From Sequoia sempervirens (lineage: Eukaryota > Streptophyta > Pinopsida > Cupressales > Cupressaceae): DNA of 64,000 nucleotides. Where the stretch lies: the NCBI GenBank assembly GCA_007258455.2, contig VDFB02047230.1, positions 158,666,635 through 158,730,634 on the forward strand, given 5' to 3'. A model generated the notes under the pieces. The model was not told the origin of the DNA, made no database searches, and worked only from the letters and a program-made list of their open reading frames with translations. Positions 46,349-59,159 of the stretch are shown here, piece after piece (the first letter of the stretch is position 1; each line of letters begins with the position of its first letter). Both the position numbers and the translations under genes were made by a program.

Positions 46349-49300
46349 ATGAGGCTCATAACATGGAATGTTAGGGGCATAAACACCTCTAATAAGAGAA
46401 TCATGATCAAGCACCAAATTAGCCAACTAAAGATCGACATCACTCTCCTCCAAGAAACTAACTAAATGAAGATAAATAAAAATTATTCATCTCGAAGTGG
46501 TGTCAATAATATGGATTCTTTGAGGCTACTTGTGGGGCCTTAGGTTGTTTGAGTGTAATCTAGAATCCAACTAAAACTAAAATGGAGGGCTTACAATCAA
46601 ATGAGAATTGGAAGGTGATGAACTATATAAGTATGTGCATGGGCATGCAATTCTTCTTGATCAATGTGTATGGGCTAGTTAACACTTGATAAGTAAGTGA
46701 GAGGTTTGGGGACAAATTATAGGAGTTTTACAAACTTTGAATAATTTTGAAACTATTATTTGAGGATATTTTAATGCTATCCTTGACAAATTTGAGAAAA
46801 GAGGGGGAATCAAGAGAGTAACATAAATTTAGATTGAATTTTTCAAAAAAAAAAGTGGCAACCAATTGCTAGATATAGTCCCCAAAAATGAAAAAAATCA
46901 CTTGGATTAACAAAAGAGCGGACTACACTCATATCACAGAAATATTTGACAATTTTTTCTTCACTAGCGATTGGCTCAACACTCCAATATATTGTGAAGC
47001 TTCCATCCTCCCTACTACTAGATCTGAACACTCCACCTTATTGTTCTAGATATTGACAAATAAAACCCCAAAGAGGTGTCCAATCAAGTTTGAAAATATA
47101 TGATTAAGGGTGGTGGAGCTAATAGATAAAATGGACATTTGGTTGGAAAATGCACCAAAAGTGGGATGTTCAAAGCTATACAAACTACAAAAAAACTTAG
47201 CCACATAAAGTAATGGCTAAAGGAATGGAACAAAACTCACTTCAAAAATATATTTGTTGAAAAGGTCTAGGTGGAAGAAGAATTAGCATAATTGAATCAG
47301 AAAGTGATCCAAGAAGGTATGAATGCATTATCCTTTGAAAGAGAGAAAAAGATAAATAGTGAATATCTGGAGATCCTTGCAAGAGAAGATTTATTTTACA
47401 TCAAAATTCAAGAGAATGATGATTTAAGGATGGGGATAAGAACACCAAATTTTTCCATAAATCCACTAAATTAAGAAGAAATAAAAATAGAGTCACTAAA
47501 ATTAAAGACGAAGGCAACAAGACATATAATCAAAACCAAACCTATGAAGTCATAGTAAAATATTTTAGATATCTCCTAAATGGTGATGGCCAAGCCTTGG
47601 ATCAGGTAAGGGAGAAAATTATTGATAACATTCTAGAACCGATAAACCAAGAACAAAGTTATAATTGAATGCACCCAATAATGGAATAGGAAGTTAAAAA
47701 ATAACTTTCCAATTTGATGCAAATAAAGCTCTCAGCCTAAATGGCTTCTTGGATAGTTTTTTTCCAAACATTCTAGAATATATTGTTAATAAGTAATTAG
47801 TGGCTATTTTTGATGAATCTAGGAAGAAGTACACAATGCTTAAATAAATGAATATTGCCTTCCTTTCTCTTATTCTAAAAAAATAGTTGTGGAGACAATG
47901 GATGACCTACAACCAATCTCTCTATGCAATACCACTTACAAAATCATAACAAAATCATGACAAATAGATTGAAGGAGATTCTCCTAGTAGCAATTATCTT
48001 AAAAGGATTAGAGTAGATTTTCCCCCAAGGGATCAATAGTGGAGGGCATGTAATTTTATCTCACAAGGCCATACACATGGTAAGGTAAACCAAGGTGGAA
48101 AGGATGATAATAAAACTAGATATCCAAAATCCTATTATCAACTTGACAAAAAATTCCTCCTAAAGGTAATGGAAAATTTTAGTTTTATGAAGCATGGATT
48201 AAATGGGTTGATAGTTCCATTTCTAGCTCTAGATTATTGATTTTGGTTAGTGGAATCCCTTGGGGATTTTTCCAATCCTCAAAAGGAATTCATCAAGGGG
48301 GTCATATCTCACACTTCCTATTGATTAGATCATGATTTCAAAGCATTAGGAAGAACAATCAATAAGGAAAAATAAAAACATATGCAAAGCTTGGAACCAA
48401 TTACTCATCAACAATTTGTTGTGACACAATTCTATTGAGAGTTGCAAGTAAGTGAGAGGCAAGGGTGATAGAAGCAATGTTCAATATACAAAATTTGCAA
48501 TGCTTCAAGACAAAAAATCAGCTAGAAAAGGTTAGATATCTTCTTCTTTAACACAAAAAAGAGGAAAACAAAAATAAACTACTTTAATCTTGGGGTTCAA
48601 AATAAGTATTTTGTCTGGGAGTTTTTTGGAATTACACTCTTTTTGAACAAGTGCAAAAATACCTAAGTTGTGGGACACTATTGACTAGCTACCTAAAAAA
48701 AATCAAATCTTGGAAAGAGAAATGCCTTTCTTTAGCAAGAAGAATTCTCATACTAAAAGCAGGTATATCAGTGATTCTCATCAACTTTATGTCATGTTTG
48801 AATCTTCCTAGGAAAATAGGCAACTTAATAGAAAAGAAAATGAGAACTTGTTTTTGGAGTAGAACCTTAGAAAAGGAGTGATTCCCACTCACTGCATGGG
48901 ATAAATTGTGCAAATTGAAGGTGGCCAAAGGTGTGGAACTCAAATAGTCGACACTATTAAACTTTTCCATGGTTGAAAATTGGTTTGGAGAATATTCAAG
49001 AACTCACATAAAAAATGGGCTAAAACTTTATAGCATAAATATCTAGACTTTGAGGATCCCTTTCAGATCTTCATTGTTGAAAATCCTCCCCCTGTCTCAA
49101 CCATCTAAAACTTTATGTTGTCATGTAGAATTCTAATAACAAGCCATCTTACTTGGGAATTTAACAAAAAAAATAAAAACATCCTTTTGAGAGGATTCAT
49201 GGGAAGGAAACCAAGCCTTTATGAACATTCCATAACTTGAAGAATCAAAATCCTACCTAACCAACGCTTGGGACAAGAACCTCTACGACTACATGGAGAA

Positions 49301-49900
49301 AGAAGGAAAAAATGGGGTGATTTCTTGGAATTGGAAATCATTCCAAGGACTATCCTTTCTAGAGCCACAAAAAGAACATCTTAAGAAAAATTTAAGTGAA
49401 CAAAGAATTAATTTGAAAAGGGAAGATAGTATAAGATGGTGTGAATAAAAATTAGGGTTCAAATATAATGTCAAAATCGAATATATGCTAGCTGAAGCTA
49501 CAACTAAGAAATAAAATTGGCCTTCTCATCTATTTTAGAGTTACGAATTATTACCAAAGTGTAGATTCTTTCCCTGATGGACACGCAAAGAAGAATCCTT
49601 ATAGGTGACAAACTCCAAAAGTTAGGCATTATTGGTCCCCACAAATGCCCACTCTATGGACTAGAGGAGGAAAACTAAGACCACATTTTGTGAAATTGCG
49701 ATATGGAAAAATATCATTGGAAAAAGGTAATTGAGAAACTAATTGGCAAATCCCACTACCTCAAGATCTTTTTTTTTATTTTCAATGTGGGTACATTTGA
49801 ATTAAAAGGAAAAATTCAGCAGTCTATGGACAACAAGTCTATTCTCGATCATCCGGGAGGTATGAAAGGAACGAAATAGGAGAATATTTAGGGAAGATAA
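46349..49900 (+). pseudogene. LINE ORF2: endonuclease and reverse transcriptase, heavily decayed
   Basis: Non-LTR element protein that nicks DNA and reverse-transcribes at the nick. The apurinic-type endonuclease begins MRLITWNVRGINTSNKR at 46,349, with ITLLQET near 46,440 and LPTTRSEHSTL near 47,010. RT pieces: PISLCNTTYKIITK near 47,917, a SIVEG motif near 48,030, and the GIPWGFFQSSKGIHQGGHIS stretch near 48,255-48,315. LSLARRILILKAGISVILINF near 48,727 and the WDKLCKLKVAKGVEL stretch near 48,898 are the usual post-RT region; a zinc-binding RVT end is faint near 49,560-49,720. Dozens of stops and frameshifts. No poly-A tail or target duplication was identified. Confidence 0.88.
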
Positions 49901-52900
49901 ATAAAAAGGAGATACTAGCATGTGAAAAGTAGAAAAAAGGGAGAGGTTCCATTAAGGTTCAGGGGTGTAAACCTAAGGTTGATCTTTAGGTCCTTTCTTC
50001 AAGGTTTCATTAGAATGTAGATCAACAAGGAACATAGATTGACTTTCAACCTTGAAGGTGAACCAATCAGGCCTGGATCTACAATCTTAGAGTCTTGAAA
50101 TGGATTGGAAATGATATGAAATAACTAAACTAATTGAATTATATGACCTAGTATTAAAAAAATCTAAAATTTGATGATGCACAAACTGTAACAAAAACCT
50201 GCAAGCAAATTTGGAGAGTGTAGAGGGTTGTATACCTATCACCAAAAGTTGGATTTGAATGTTGTAACAAGACTAGGTCACCCCTGGGAGAATGGGTCTT
50301 TGTAAGCCTCTTTTGAACTTCAAAATTTGATCATGTAGTTCTCTATCTCCACTTTGTTTCTTGCCATGCAAATCTTTCATCTTCAGATTTGTACTTGCAA
50401 CAAAGATGGTTTGGGGTGGCTATACGGGGATTTGCCTCAGTCAAACACCTAATTTGGTATTTAAACCTCCACAAATAGCCAAAGATATGATAAAAGATTG
50501 TGTGTGTGCCCTAACATTAAGTGTGTCTAAGGTTTTTATGATCCAAAATGTAAAGAAACCTTGCTCAAGTGTATTAGAGAGAGATTCCTATATGAAAACA
50601 TGACAAGGTCTACTTAGGGAGAAGTCAAACACCATTAGGAAATATGAAATACAATGATACCTTGCTTTAGTCTACAAATAGGATGAATATTGAAGATGAG
50701 AACACTAGGAAACAAGTCGTTAGGTTGAGGGAAATGGTCAAATGCATCTCCCAAACCTAGAATCCATTATGCTCTTCTATTGGCATCAATATTCAATCAT
50801 GACATAATACTTGATCAAAATCTATAGATGAACTTGAAAACCTACAAATATGAATGCATAGAAATGAATATAAAGATCTCTTGTTGCTCCAAGATTCCCA
50901 ATTATTGATTGCTAGTTTCAAATGGCTTAAAGACTAGGTATTTATTGGTATCTCTCTAATTTCTCAAGAGTTAGATCCTGAAAGATGGCATTTGAAATTT
51001 AAATTTTGAATGTTAAAATGGCCACTCCGACATATTAAAAATTGGTTCCTGGCTAATAAAGGGGACCCATTCACCCATAGGTGAATGGGTCTTGGCAAAA
51101 AATTCTAGGACTCTTAATGTCAAAGGAAAAACAATAATTGGATGCATTTGTTCAATGCTTGCAATCTTGGAAAATGATAAAATAGGCCTCAAAATGCATA
51201 ATGTAGGATATTAGGACCTAATTATAGGATGTTGAAAATGCATAAATTTAAGGGTCACTAAAATAGGTCCAAACTAAGCACGAAATTACACTATCACCTA
51301 CAAGGGAGTACAATTTATGGCGCTACAACATAAAAAGGTGGAAGCACTATCACAAAGGTAATAAACAATGTAGCAAAGTCTATATTTTAACCACATTATA
51401 AATTTACATCTTAGGATGGTGAGATGAGGAAGAATTAGCCTGGTCTCACTATTTTCCCCCATTCATCAAGTTCCTCAAGTTCAACCAATCCATAATTTGA
51501 AAGCAAACACTTGGTGGGTACCACCTTATTCTTATTGGACAAAGGTCATTTCAATGGGGCCTTCTAAAATTGAGATTATCATTGGTGAATTATACGTGCA
51601 ATCTAACCTTTGTTACCATATGTTGGCATCTATGTTTCTCAGGCTCTACTAGAGTGTGGTGTGGATAAGAAAAATGTCAAGAAACTTATGTAGAAGCTAG
51701 TAACGACCAAATGGCTTTGGGGGATGAAAAATTACTTGGACCTTATAATTATTGGAATGGGTTTACATCCAAATAATGAGGCATGGCCCCTTCTGACACA
51801 TGCATATAATGGGTCATGGATACCATTCATTATCCTAACCACTAGAGAAAATTTTTTAGGATGGAATGAAAACACTAAGTGGGGTGTTGGTTTTTTGATG
51901 ATAATCACTAGCATAGATGGTGAGGTTGATGTTGATTGGTCATTTGCTTGAGACAATGACTAAGGTGGATAGCTCAATGGATGATTATGAATAGATAGGA
52001 TTCATAATTTTTGAAATATAAAATATTGATACATGTCTCCTAGGACATTTTTCTTACATCCTCCACAGTGGATGAGAAATATTGGTGTTTATGGCCTACT
52101 CTGTCATTATTTCATTTTAAATGAATTATAAATACTATGATAGTAGTATGGTCGATCAACTCAATGTAGTTATATAGAAATTAAGTTGATGAAAGATTTA
52201 ATACCCTGCTAAGGGGATATCTATAAAAAATGTACCACATTAATATAATTGGGTGTTGGCCCCACAAATGTTAGATTTATTGATAAAATAATAGAGTAAT
52301 TATTATAATATTATATAATTTTAATATATTTTTTATTGATTAATATATAGATTTACATATATTAAGAGGCCAATTCTTATCTTTCTTAAGTATAAAATTC
52401 TACAAGATTGGAATCATTAAATTCGTAGCCTTAAAAAATTGGAAGGCTTATGAAATTAAATACTATTTCATATAAGGATTTTTCTTTATTTTTTGTTTGG
52501 AATAATACCTCAAATATTATGGTTAATAGAATTGTAAAAAGCTATTTTTTAAGATAATCTTGTTTAAAAATTGTGCATGTCTGCATTACCCAATATAAAT
52601 ATAAACTGTAGATAATCATGAAAAATTATAGCACATAATTGATTGCTAGATACAAAAATCAATAACTAGATAAATAATTTGCATTGCAATAGTATCTTCC
52701 TAAAGGAAAGTACTAATAAGGCATGCTATGTGGGTTAGAGTACCCTATATGTTAGACACTATTTTCCTTGACCACCAATGCTTATCCCTTCTTATAGTTG
52801 TGTTTTGTTCCATATTGTGAATGCGAGAATCCCTAATATGTTTGGTGCGATTTTCAATGTAACTCAAGTCTATGCTCGAATGTTATGTTTTATTGATCCA

Positions 52901-53525
52901 TAATTTATTCTCTACAAATCAAGACGGGGCATTACATTAGTTTGGATGTAGCCTTTGCCTCATTGGCTTAGATTGTTGAATGCCATGAAAACTAAAATAT
53001 TTATTTAATTTATTATGTGAAAAATATCATAAATTATGTGTCTTAGTTTGTTCTTTATACACATTACACCACATTTTGGAATAATTACTAAAGATATTCA
53101 AATTATGGTAATTAGATGGTGCTATGAAAAGATATGATTTTCTTTTATATGTTTTGATTATGAATTATTATAAAGTGATGATTGGTCTTCCATGCACTCA
53201 TGTGAAAGTAAAATTCGATACCAAATCTAAACTATTAAACTTTGAATATCATCATTATTAGAAAGCAATGGATAGATAAATGATACACATAAACTAATAT
53301 AGATGATTAATGATAGTCTATATTTGTATTATGATGTTTCTAATTTATACAATATGGCCATAAATTTTATATACAAGGGTGTTTATATCTCATTGGACTA
53401 ATTACCTTGATGTTACAATGAAGTGAACGTAGGATAAAGTACAATTCCCCCTCCCAATTGAGTTCAAAAATCATCATCAAGGAGAGGATAGTAGATTGAC
53501 GAAATTCAATGGTCTATACTATGTG
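49901..53525. other. Spacer with LTR-like fragment and no supportable gene
   Basis: At 50,403-50,480 a sequence with GGTTTGGGGTGGCTATACGG and GCCTCAGTCAAACACC matches 57,539-57,612, suggesting a shared LTR family. ORFs at 50,361 (80 codons) and 51,724 (75 codons) have no recognisable domain. 52,000-53,500 is very AT-rich and empty. Confidence 0.5.
51064..51091. other. Perfect 12-bp inverted repeat with 4-base loop
   Basis: GACCCATTCACC, loop CATA, GGTGAATGGGTC. The arms are exact and the stem is GC-richer than the surroundings. No T-run follows and no gene ends here. Confidence 0.9.
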
Positions 53526-53530
53526 TCAAG

Positions 53531-53827
53531 TATTAGTGTAGTAATTATTTTATTATGTTATGTAATTATTTACCCTAGTAGTTAAGCCATCTTATGTGGC
53601 TTCATTAGCAACTTGGAGAGTTTGGCAAAACTCTTCCATGATGGGGGGCATCTCCCCATTAAAGAGGAGGAAACTCCCCACCTCGGGTTGCACACATGAT
53701 TCGACTCCTCCTAAGTTTCTAACTCTTTAAATTATACATGTATTCGTAAATCTACATCAAATTCAACCCATATTGTTTTGCTTTGTTTCATTGGATTTCT
53801 TATCCAAATTGATCCAAAACATCAACA
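53531..53827 (+). repeat. Copia 5' LTR
   Basis: TGTAGTAATTATTTTATTATG begins at 53,537; the LTR ends in CCAAAACATCAACA directly before the PBS. It is diverged from the 3' copy by substitutions and indels, so the insertion is old. Confidence 0.8.
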
Positions 53828-54606
53828 TGATATCAGAGCCATTGCTGGCTCATTTGAAGGCTCTAATTTTAAATTTTCTGATTTATTCGAGTGAAGGAGT
53901 TGATACTATATGGATGCCTAATTTGCAAAGAGGCCACGAGATCCCAATAAAAAGCGTTTAAATCTACCACAAATTGGAGTGGAAATTCACCTTTAAATAT
54001 GTTGGGAATTAGAGTGGAACGTCACCTTTAGATCTGCTACAAAGTGTCATGGAAAGTCACATTTAAATCTGATGCAAAGTGCCTTTAAATTCGCTGCAAT
54101 TTGTGCCTTTGAATTTGTTGCTAAATCCGCTTGCAATTTGTGCCTTTAAATCTATTGAAAAGTGCCACAAATTGGAGGGGTTGTAAGGTTTTTCAGGCTA
54201 TGTTGGGGAAAAGCGCGTTTAAATCGGTTGCGAACCTCATATCCTCTTAAGCCCCTAGTCATATGGGATTTTAAGCTCCTAGTCACAACCAGCAAGGGGG
54301 ACTAAAACTTTCTATTTTTCTCTTCATATTCTCTCTTAAATATTTTATAAAAAATAATCTCAAAATTGAGTCCCTTTTTTACAAAAGGGTTTTTTTGTAT
54401 GCTCTATCCAATGGTGGTAATTTTGCATTAATTTATAAAGTGTCTTTTTTCACCTTTTTTTTGTAACCAAATATATGCACTAAAATTAAGTGACAAAACA
54501 AAGGGGGGAATCAAAAAATTATATTAGAAAGGGGATGTCACAGAATTGTGCTTAAAAGAACTCCAAATTTCCTTCAAGATTATAAAATTGAAAATCACAA
54601 CTAAGA

Positions 54607-55310
54607 ATGGATCCAAATCAACAAATTAGTCCTCTCACACCCTTTAATTGTCATGAATGGAAGATGCAAGTTCAACTTTCACTCGAAAATAAAGAGTCAC
54701 TTCAAGTAACTATGGCCAATGAAAAGGATCCAAATGTAGTTAAAGATAAAGAGAAGTGGTTCAACAAATGTGATCAAGATTTTGGTTTTTTATGTTTATG
54801 CCTATCTCCAGAACTCCTATTTCATGTGGAGCCCTTAAAAGCCCCACAAGAAGTATGGAAAACTCTTGAGAAACTCTTTGGAAAATTCGACGAAATCAAG
54901 AGTCATGAATTAGAAAATAAATTGATAAGTTTGAATCCAAATGATTTCAAAACTTTGCAGGAGTACTTCACAAAGTTCAAATCACATCACTTACAACTAA
55001 AAGAATGTGAGATAGAGAAATAAGATGGTCAACTCATCTTATCAACTCTATTTGAATTGGATCCTCAATATTCAGTCTTTGTGTCATCCTTTTACTCCAC
55101 AAAGAGCGCTTTAGGTGCAACATGGTAGATGCCTAATATTGATGATTTTATTGTTGACCTAACTAGGGAGCAAGATAAACTAATACAAATGGGCACCATA
55201 GGTTCAAATAAGTCGCAAGCACTAACTTTTGAAAGTGGAAAAAATCATATGAGAAACAAAGGTGATAAAAGCAAGGATAAAGAAACAAGAGAAGTGTCAA
55301 AATAAATTAA
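54607..55310 (+). pseudogene. Copia gag
   Basis: Capsid protein of a copia element. ATG at 54,607 gives MDPNQQISPLTPFNCHEWKM, then LLFHVEPLKAPQEVWKTLEK and LEKLFGKFDEIKSHELENK, the UBN2-type gag pattern (helical, W-K-x-L-E, L..F). The clean frame ends at a TAA at 55,021, but the same frame continues (LILSTLFELDPQYSVFVSSF, then PNIDDFIVDLTREQDKL) with further stops near 55,126 and 55,304. A degenerate zinc-knuckle region follows near 55,330-55,400. Confidence 0.9.
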
Positions 55311-55489
55311 AAAATAGGGAATTATGAAAAAATATGTGAAATGGACCTCTTTTGAAAAAAATTGGGACATACAAAACTTGATTGTATGAAGAAGAAGATC
55401 AATAACCTCATTCAAATTCTTGAGGAGAATAACATTTTTGAATATGAATCTTCATCATCATCAAACCACTACAAAAAATAGAGAAATCA

Positions 55490-56000
55490 AAGGGGCATGC
55501 TCTTACAGTTTCCACAATTCACAAAATTGTAACATGGCTTCTTGATTTAGGAGCTTCCCATCATATGGCTTATTCACCATATCTATTCACCTCTTTACAT
55601 ATAGCAGTCTACATAGTAGAAATATTGGCAGTAGACAACACTTCTTTACATGTATGTGGATAGGGAACAATTGATACTGGTAATGGATACTTCACCAAAG
55701 TTCTTTATATTCTAGCATTGACTAAAAATATTCTCTTGGTCTACTGGATAGAAAATAGCGACATAGGGAAAACAATCAAATTTGGGCCTAATATAGTTGT
55801 GACAAGGGACTTACTAAGCAAGCAATTATAGCAGTTGGGAAAGTAGATGATTCTACTCAGCTTTATACATTTTTAGATTTTGCACCTGATGATTATACTT
55901 TGGAGATACCTGCACCAGAATCCAGTATAGACAGTTACTCTCCTCCATATTTACATGTTGATTCTCAATAGTCTATTGAGGATATCAGTAGTCATCTGTG
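55490..56000 (+). pseudogene. Copia protease and pre-integrase remnant, truncated
   Basis: TWLLDLGASHHMAYSPYLF near 55,532 is the copia protease active-site region (DSGAS in the family; the Ser is Leu here). KIRFGPN-like text and VVTRDLLSKQ near 55,785-55,825, then AVGKVDDSTQLYTFLDF near 55,840, correspond to the segment just before integrase. The reading then runs out (SIEDISSHL) only about 200 bp before the 3' LTR, so integrase, RT and RNase H are deleted. Confidence 0.8.
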
Positions 56001-56195
56001 ATTGCAGGATATTGTTTTATCTCATTTTTTATAAGTGTCTTGTATTTGTTTTTCTCGATTTTGGAGGATAGTATTTTCCTACAGGGTTTTCTATCTTTCT
56101 CCACTTTATGGGAGATTCCATTGTACATGGGTACCTAATCAATCCAAGTTGTCAAGACCCATATTTCTTCCCACCTAATTTGTGCTTAAAGGGGG

Positions 56196-56544
56196 TATTA
56201 TTGTAGTAATTATTATAGTAATTTTTTATTACATTACATAATTATTTACACTTGTAGTTAAGCCATCTTATGTGGCTTCATTGGAAAATTGGAGAGTTTG
56301 AAAAAGCTTTTCCAAGATGTAGCAAGTTGTCTCCCCATTTAAGAGGAACAAACTCACCACCTCTGGTTGCACGCATGATTTGACTGGACTTCTAAGTTTC
56401 AAACTCTTTGCATTATATGTACTCTTCTTTTTCATTGTAAATCTACTATATCAAAATCTTCCCATATTTTTTTTCTTTCTTCCATTTGATTTCTTCAAAG
56501 ATTTTGGTGCTCCAACTTGTCCAGTTTGATCCAAAACACCAAAA
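56196..56544 (+). repeat. Copia 3' LTR
   Basis: It repeats the 5' LTR (TAAGCCATCTTATGTGGCTTC, TTTGATCCAAAACACCAA) with an additional insertion of T-rich sequence near 56,420-56,520. The purine tract at 56,187-56,198 lies at its left edge. Confidence 0.85.
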
Positions 56545-56549
56545 TCAAG

Positions 56550-57538
56550 AACTTTTTTATGCACACACCACTAATTTGAATATTAGGTCATTTTTTGTTA
56601 GTCATGTATAAGATTCTTGTTAAAATATATACTAGTCATGTTGCCTACTATACATGTATTGGTCTAAAGTTTCATAAATAGAAAGGTCATTATCATTGTC
56701 ATCTTGATTGTTGATAGATTTGAATAAATATTAATCTTCTTTCTAAAGTCACTAGAATCAAGTTGAGATAAGAATATCTCTCTTTTATGCATCTATAATT
56801 CATTCTTATTTGTGCGTGTTGAACATTTTTTGTTGTGAAGCTAGGTTTTTTGTAACTAAACAAGCCTTTTGGTTTTAAAAGTTATATATAATAAATAAAT
56901 AAAAACTAAAACCTACCTTGAGAGAATTTATAGAAAAAGAGGGCATGAGAAATTAGAATTATAAAGTTTTGAAGAATGGAGAATTAAAATATAGTAGCGT
57001 AGGCAAAAAATGTCACAAATCTCCCTAATTATCTTCCTAGATATCTTTGATCACTCCAACAAGTTGAAGTGTGATAAATAGAAATAAATTTGCATGTGAA
57101 GTGGTGGCAAAAGAAGAGAGAAGTAAGGGAGCATAAAATTCTTAAGAAAATGATAGAATGTGTAGAGGAGGGAATTCACTACCCTCAAAATAATGGGATC
57201 TCAAGGAGAAAATTAGCTCTCAACTACCTCAATTGACCCGAAACAAGTGAAATAGAAATTAAAATGCTTTGAATCTATAATCTAAGTTATGTTTATCAAT
57301 TAATATAATTGGAAATGTCAAATAACTTGTGGATACAAAGTGATAAAAAAAATTAGTTTGCATAAATGAGAAGTACATAATATGCATAATATGATACTGG
57401 ATGTGCAAATCCTCGGGCTTGGACGCCAGCGCATTATGAGGATGTTTGCTCACCCACATTGTCGTATGTATGAATGAAGTCTAGAAATGGCCATTGTGAT
57501 ACATGTTCATCACATACACACATGGAAACAAGGAAAAA
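56550..57538. other. AT-rich spacer
   Basis: No gene or element ends recognised; one 66-codon minus-strand ORF without features. Confidence 0.5.
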
Positions 57539-58274
57539 TGTTGGGGTTGTATAGGGGTTTTCCTCAATCAAACTCCCACTTTGGTGTTTCCACCTCCACG
57601 AACAACCAAACAATATTGGAATGCATAAAAATTAAAATAAACATTTGATAGAAACAAGCCCCACTGTGGAGGAGAACACCTATCATGATTAAAAGATGCT
57701 AGACAAGATTAATTAATTATGATAATAGATGAGATTAATTAAATGACAAGCAAGAGAGAATTACCAGTAGCTTTGGCCCCTCTCTTGCGATGATAGATGT
57801 GATGAGATTGTGTGCAAGAGGATTCTTCACTACTACATATATCCAAGACATGAGAGAATTTTGATTGATTTTTGTTATAGAAAAAGTGATAGAGAGCTCC
57901 AAGTCTAAAATTCCTTTCAACCTATGAAAACTTGTGAAAATGAGAGAAAATAAATTTTTATTCTAGGACTAGGCAGGAATAGTCGTTACAACCACATTTG
58001 GGCACTAATACACACATCACAAATAAAATATACAAAATGTTCTCATTTGAATCTCAGATTTTAGCGGGACATTTGTGTGCCATGTAGATGTCTACACGTC
58101 ACACTTTCATCTAACCAATTTCCTCTAAAATTCAAACCACAAACTACAAATGCTTCATCATTTCCATCCATGGGATTAGAATAATAAAATCCTAATTATG
58201 GATTTTTTCATAAATGCACTAGGTGCAATGTGTAAGTGTGAAATTGACCTAGGGTGCAATTTTTTGACACTACA
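57539..58274 (-). repeat. Possible LTR followed by a purine tract
   Basis: It starts TGTTGGGGTTG and ends TTTGACACTACA (TG...CA), then GTTTTCCCCCACTTT, which would be a polypurine tract for a minus-strand element, as at the chromovirus left LTR. The first 75 bp match 50,403-50,480. No minus-strand pol sequence was recognised to its right and no target duplication found. Confidence 0.35.
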
Positions 58275-59150
58275 GTTTTCCCCCACTTTAGTGGGTGATC
58301 ACTCAAATGGATCAACTACATTGAAGTAGCTAAAAATATGTAAATCATTAAGTACAATAAGTGCATTGATTACCTTGAGAAAGGATATTTTAGAGGTTGT
58401 AGAGGTCAACACAAACAATGTCCCCAATGCTCAACAAAAATCTAAAGCATCTGACATGAAAATCTAGCTGCAAAATCAAAAAATTGTCAATTCCAAAAAT
58501 GGAAGAAGCTACTTTAGTGAGAAGAATTCTTAAGAAGATGTTAGTGGGTCAGAAGAAAAATTTGATAAGGGTGTGAATATATGCCCCCTCATGTTTTCCC
58601 CCTAGCTAGGATAAAAACAAGAAGGTAGTCGAATTTGAACTACCACAAAAAAAATAAAAAATAGACAAAATTTTGGCTATATACTCACTGGGTGGGCCCC
58701 AAAAGGGTCATTTTCACTATTCATGATGAGAATTTTCTCAGAGTTCTATAGATATTTAGAAAAATTTCCTATTGATGAGATTTTAGGCCATTGTGTATAG
58801 AGGAGCTTCACACCGTCATGGAGAGCGACAAGCCCCTGGACAAGGTAGGCCAAAAATTCTCAATTTTGGTTTTATTTTAAGTATTTAATTTCAATAAAAA
58901 ACTTAGGGTAGTGCAATCATCCTCGATGTGTGTCGATGTCTTGGACATAGGTTGGCATCTAGGACCCCGTGCGTTCATCCTAAGGATGGTTTCATGTTGG
59001 AATCTAGGAGGGAGGGCACACTAGCATCCTAAAAGTTAGAAATAAAAATTTTTGCTAAGAATTCAATGTTTGACAAATATTAGAGTAGGTGTAGATAGAA
59101 AAGATGTAAGATTTTGTGTGGCAGAGTTGCATTTTTGTAGGTTTTCCTAG
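58275..59150. other. Spacer
   Basis: No ORF above 60 codons with content; nothing recognised apart from the purine tract at its left edge. Confidence 0.45.
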
Positions 59151-59159
59151 AGATTCGAG

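Larger units (their letters stand above)
53531..56544 (+). mobile_element. Internally deleted Ty1/copia LTR retrotransposon
   Basis: Direct LTRs of about 300-350 bp (53,531-53,827 and 56,196-56,544) share AAGCCATCTTATGTGGCTTC and GGTTGCAC(A/G)CATGATT. A tRNA-Met-type PBS TGATATCAGAGCC is at 53,828-53,840 and a purine tract AAAGGGGGTA precedes the 3' LTR. TCAAG at 53,526-53,530 and 56,545-56,549 is a likely target duplication; on that reading the LTR starts TATTA rather than TG. The interior holds gag, protease and a pre-integrase piece only; integrase core, RT and RNase H are absent. Confidence 0.85.

Noticed and set aside
55470..55485. CACTACAAAAAATAG as a possible CACTA terminus
   Set aside because: It lies inside copia gag-pol sequence with no subterminal repeats or partner end.
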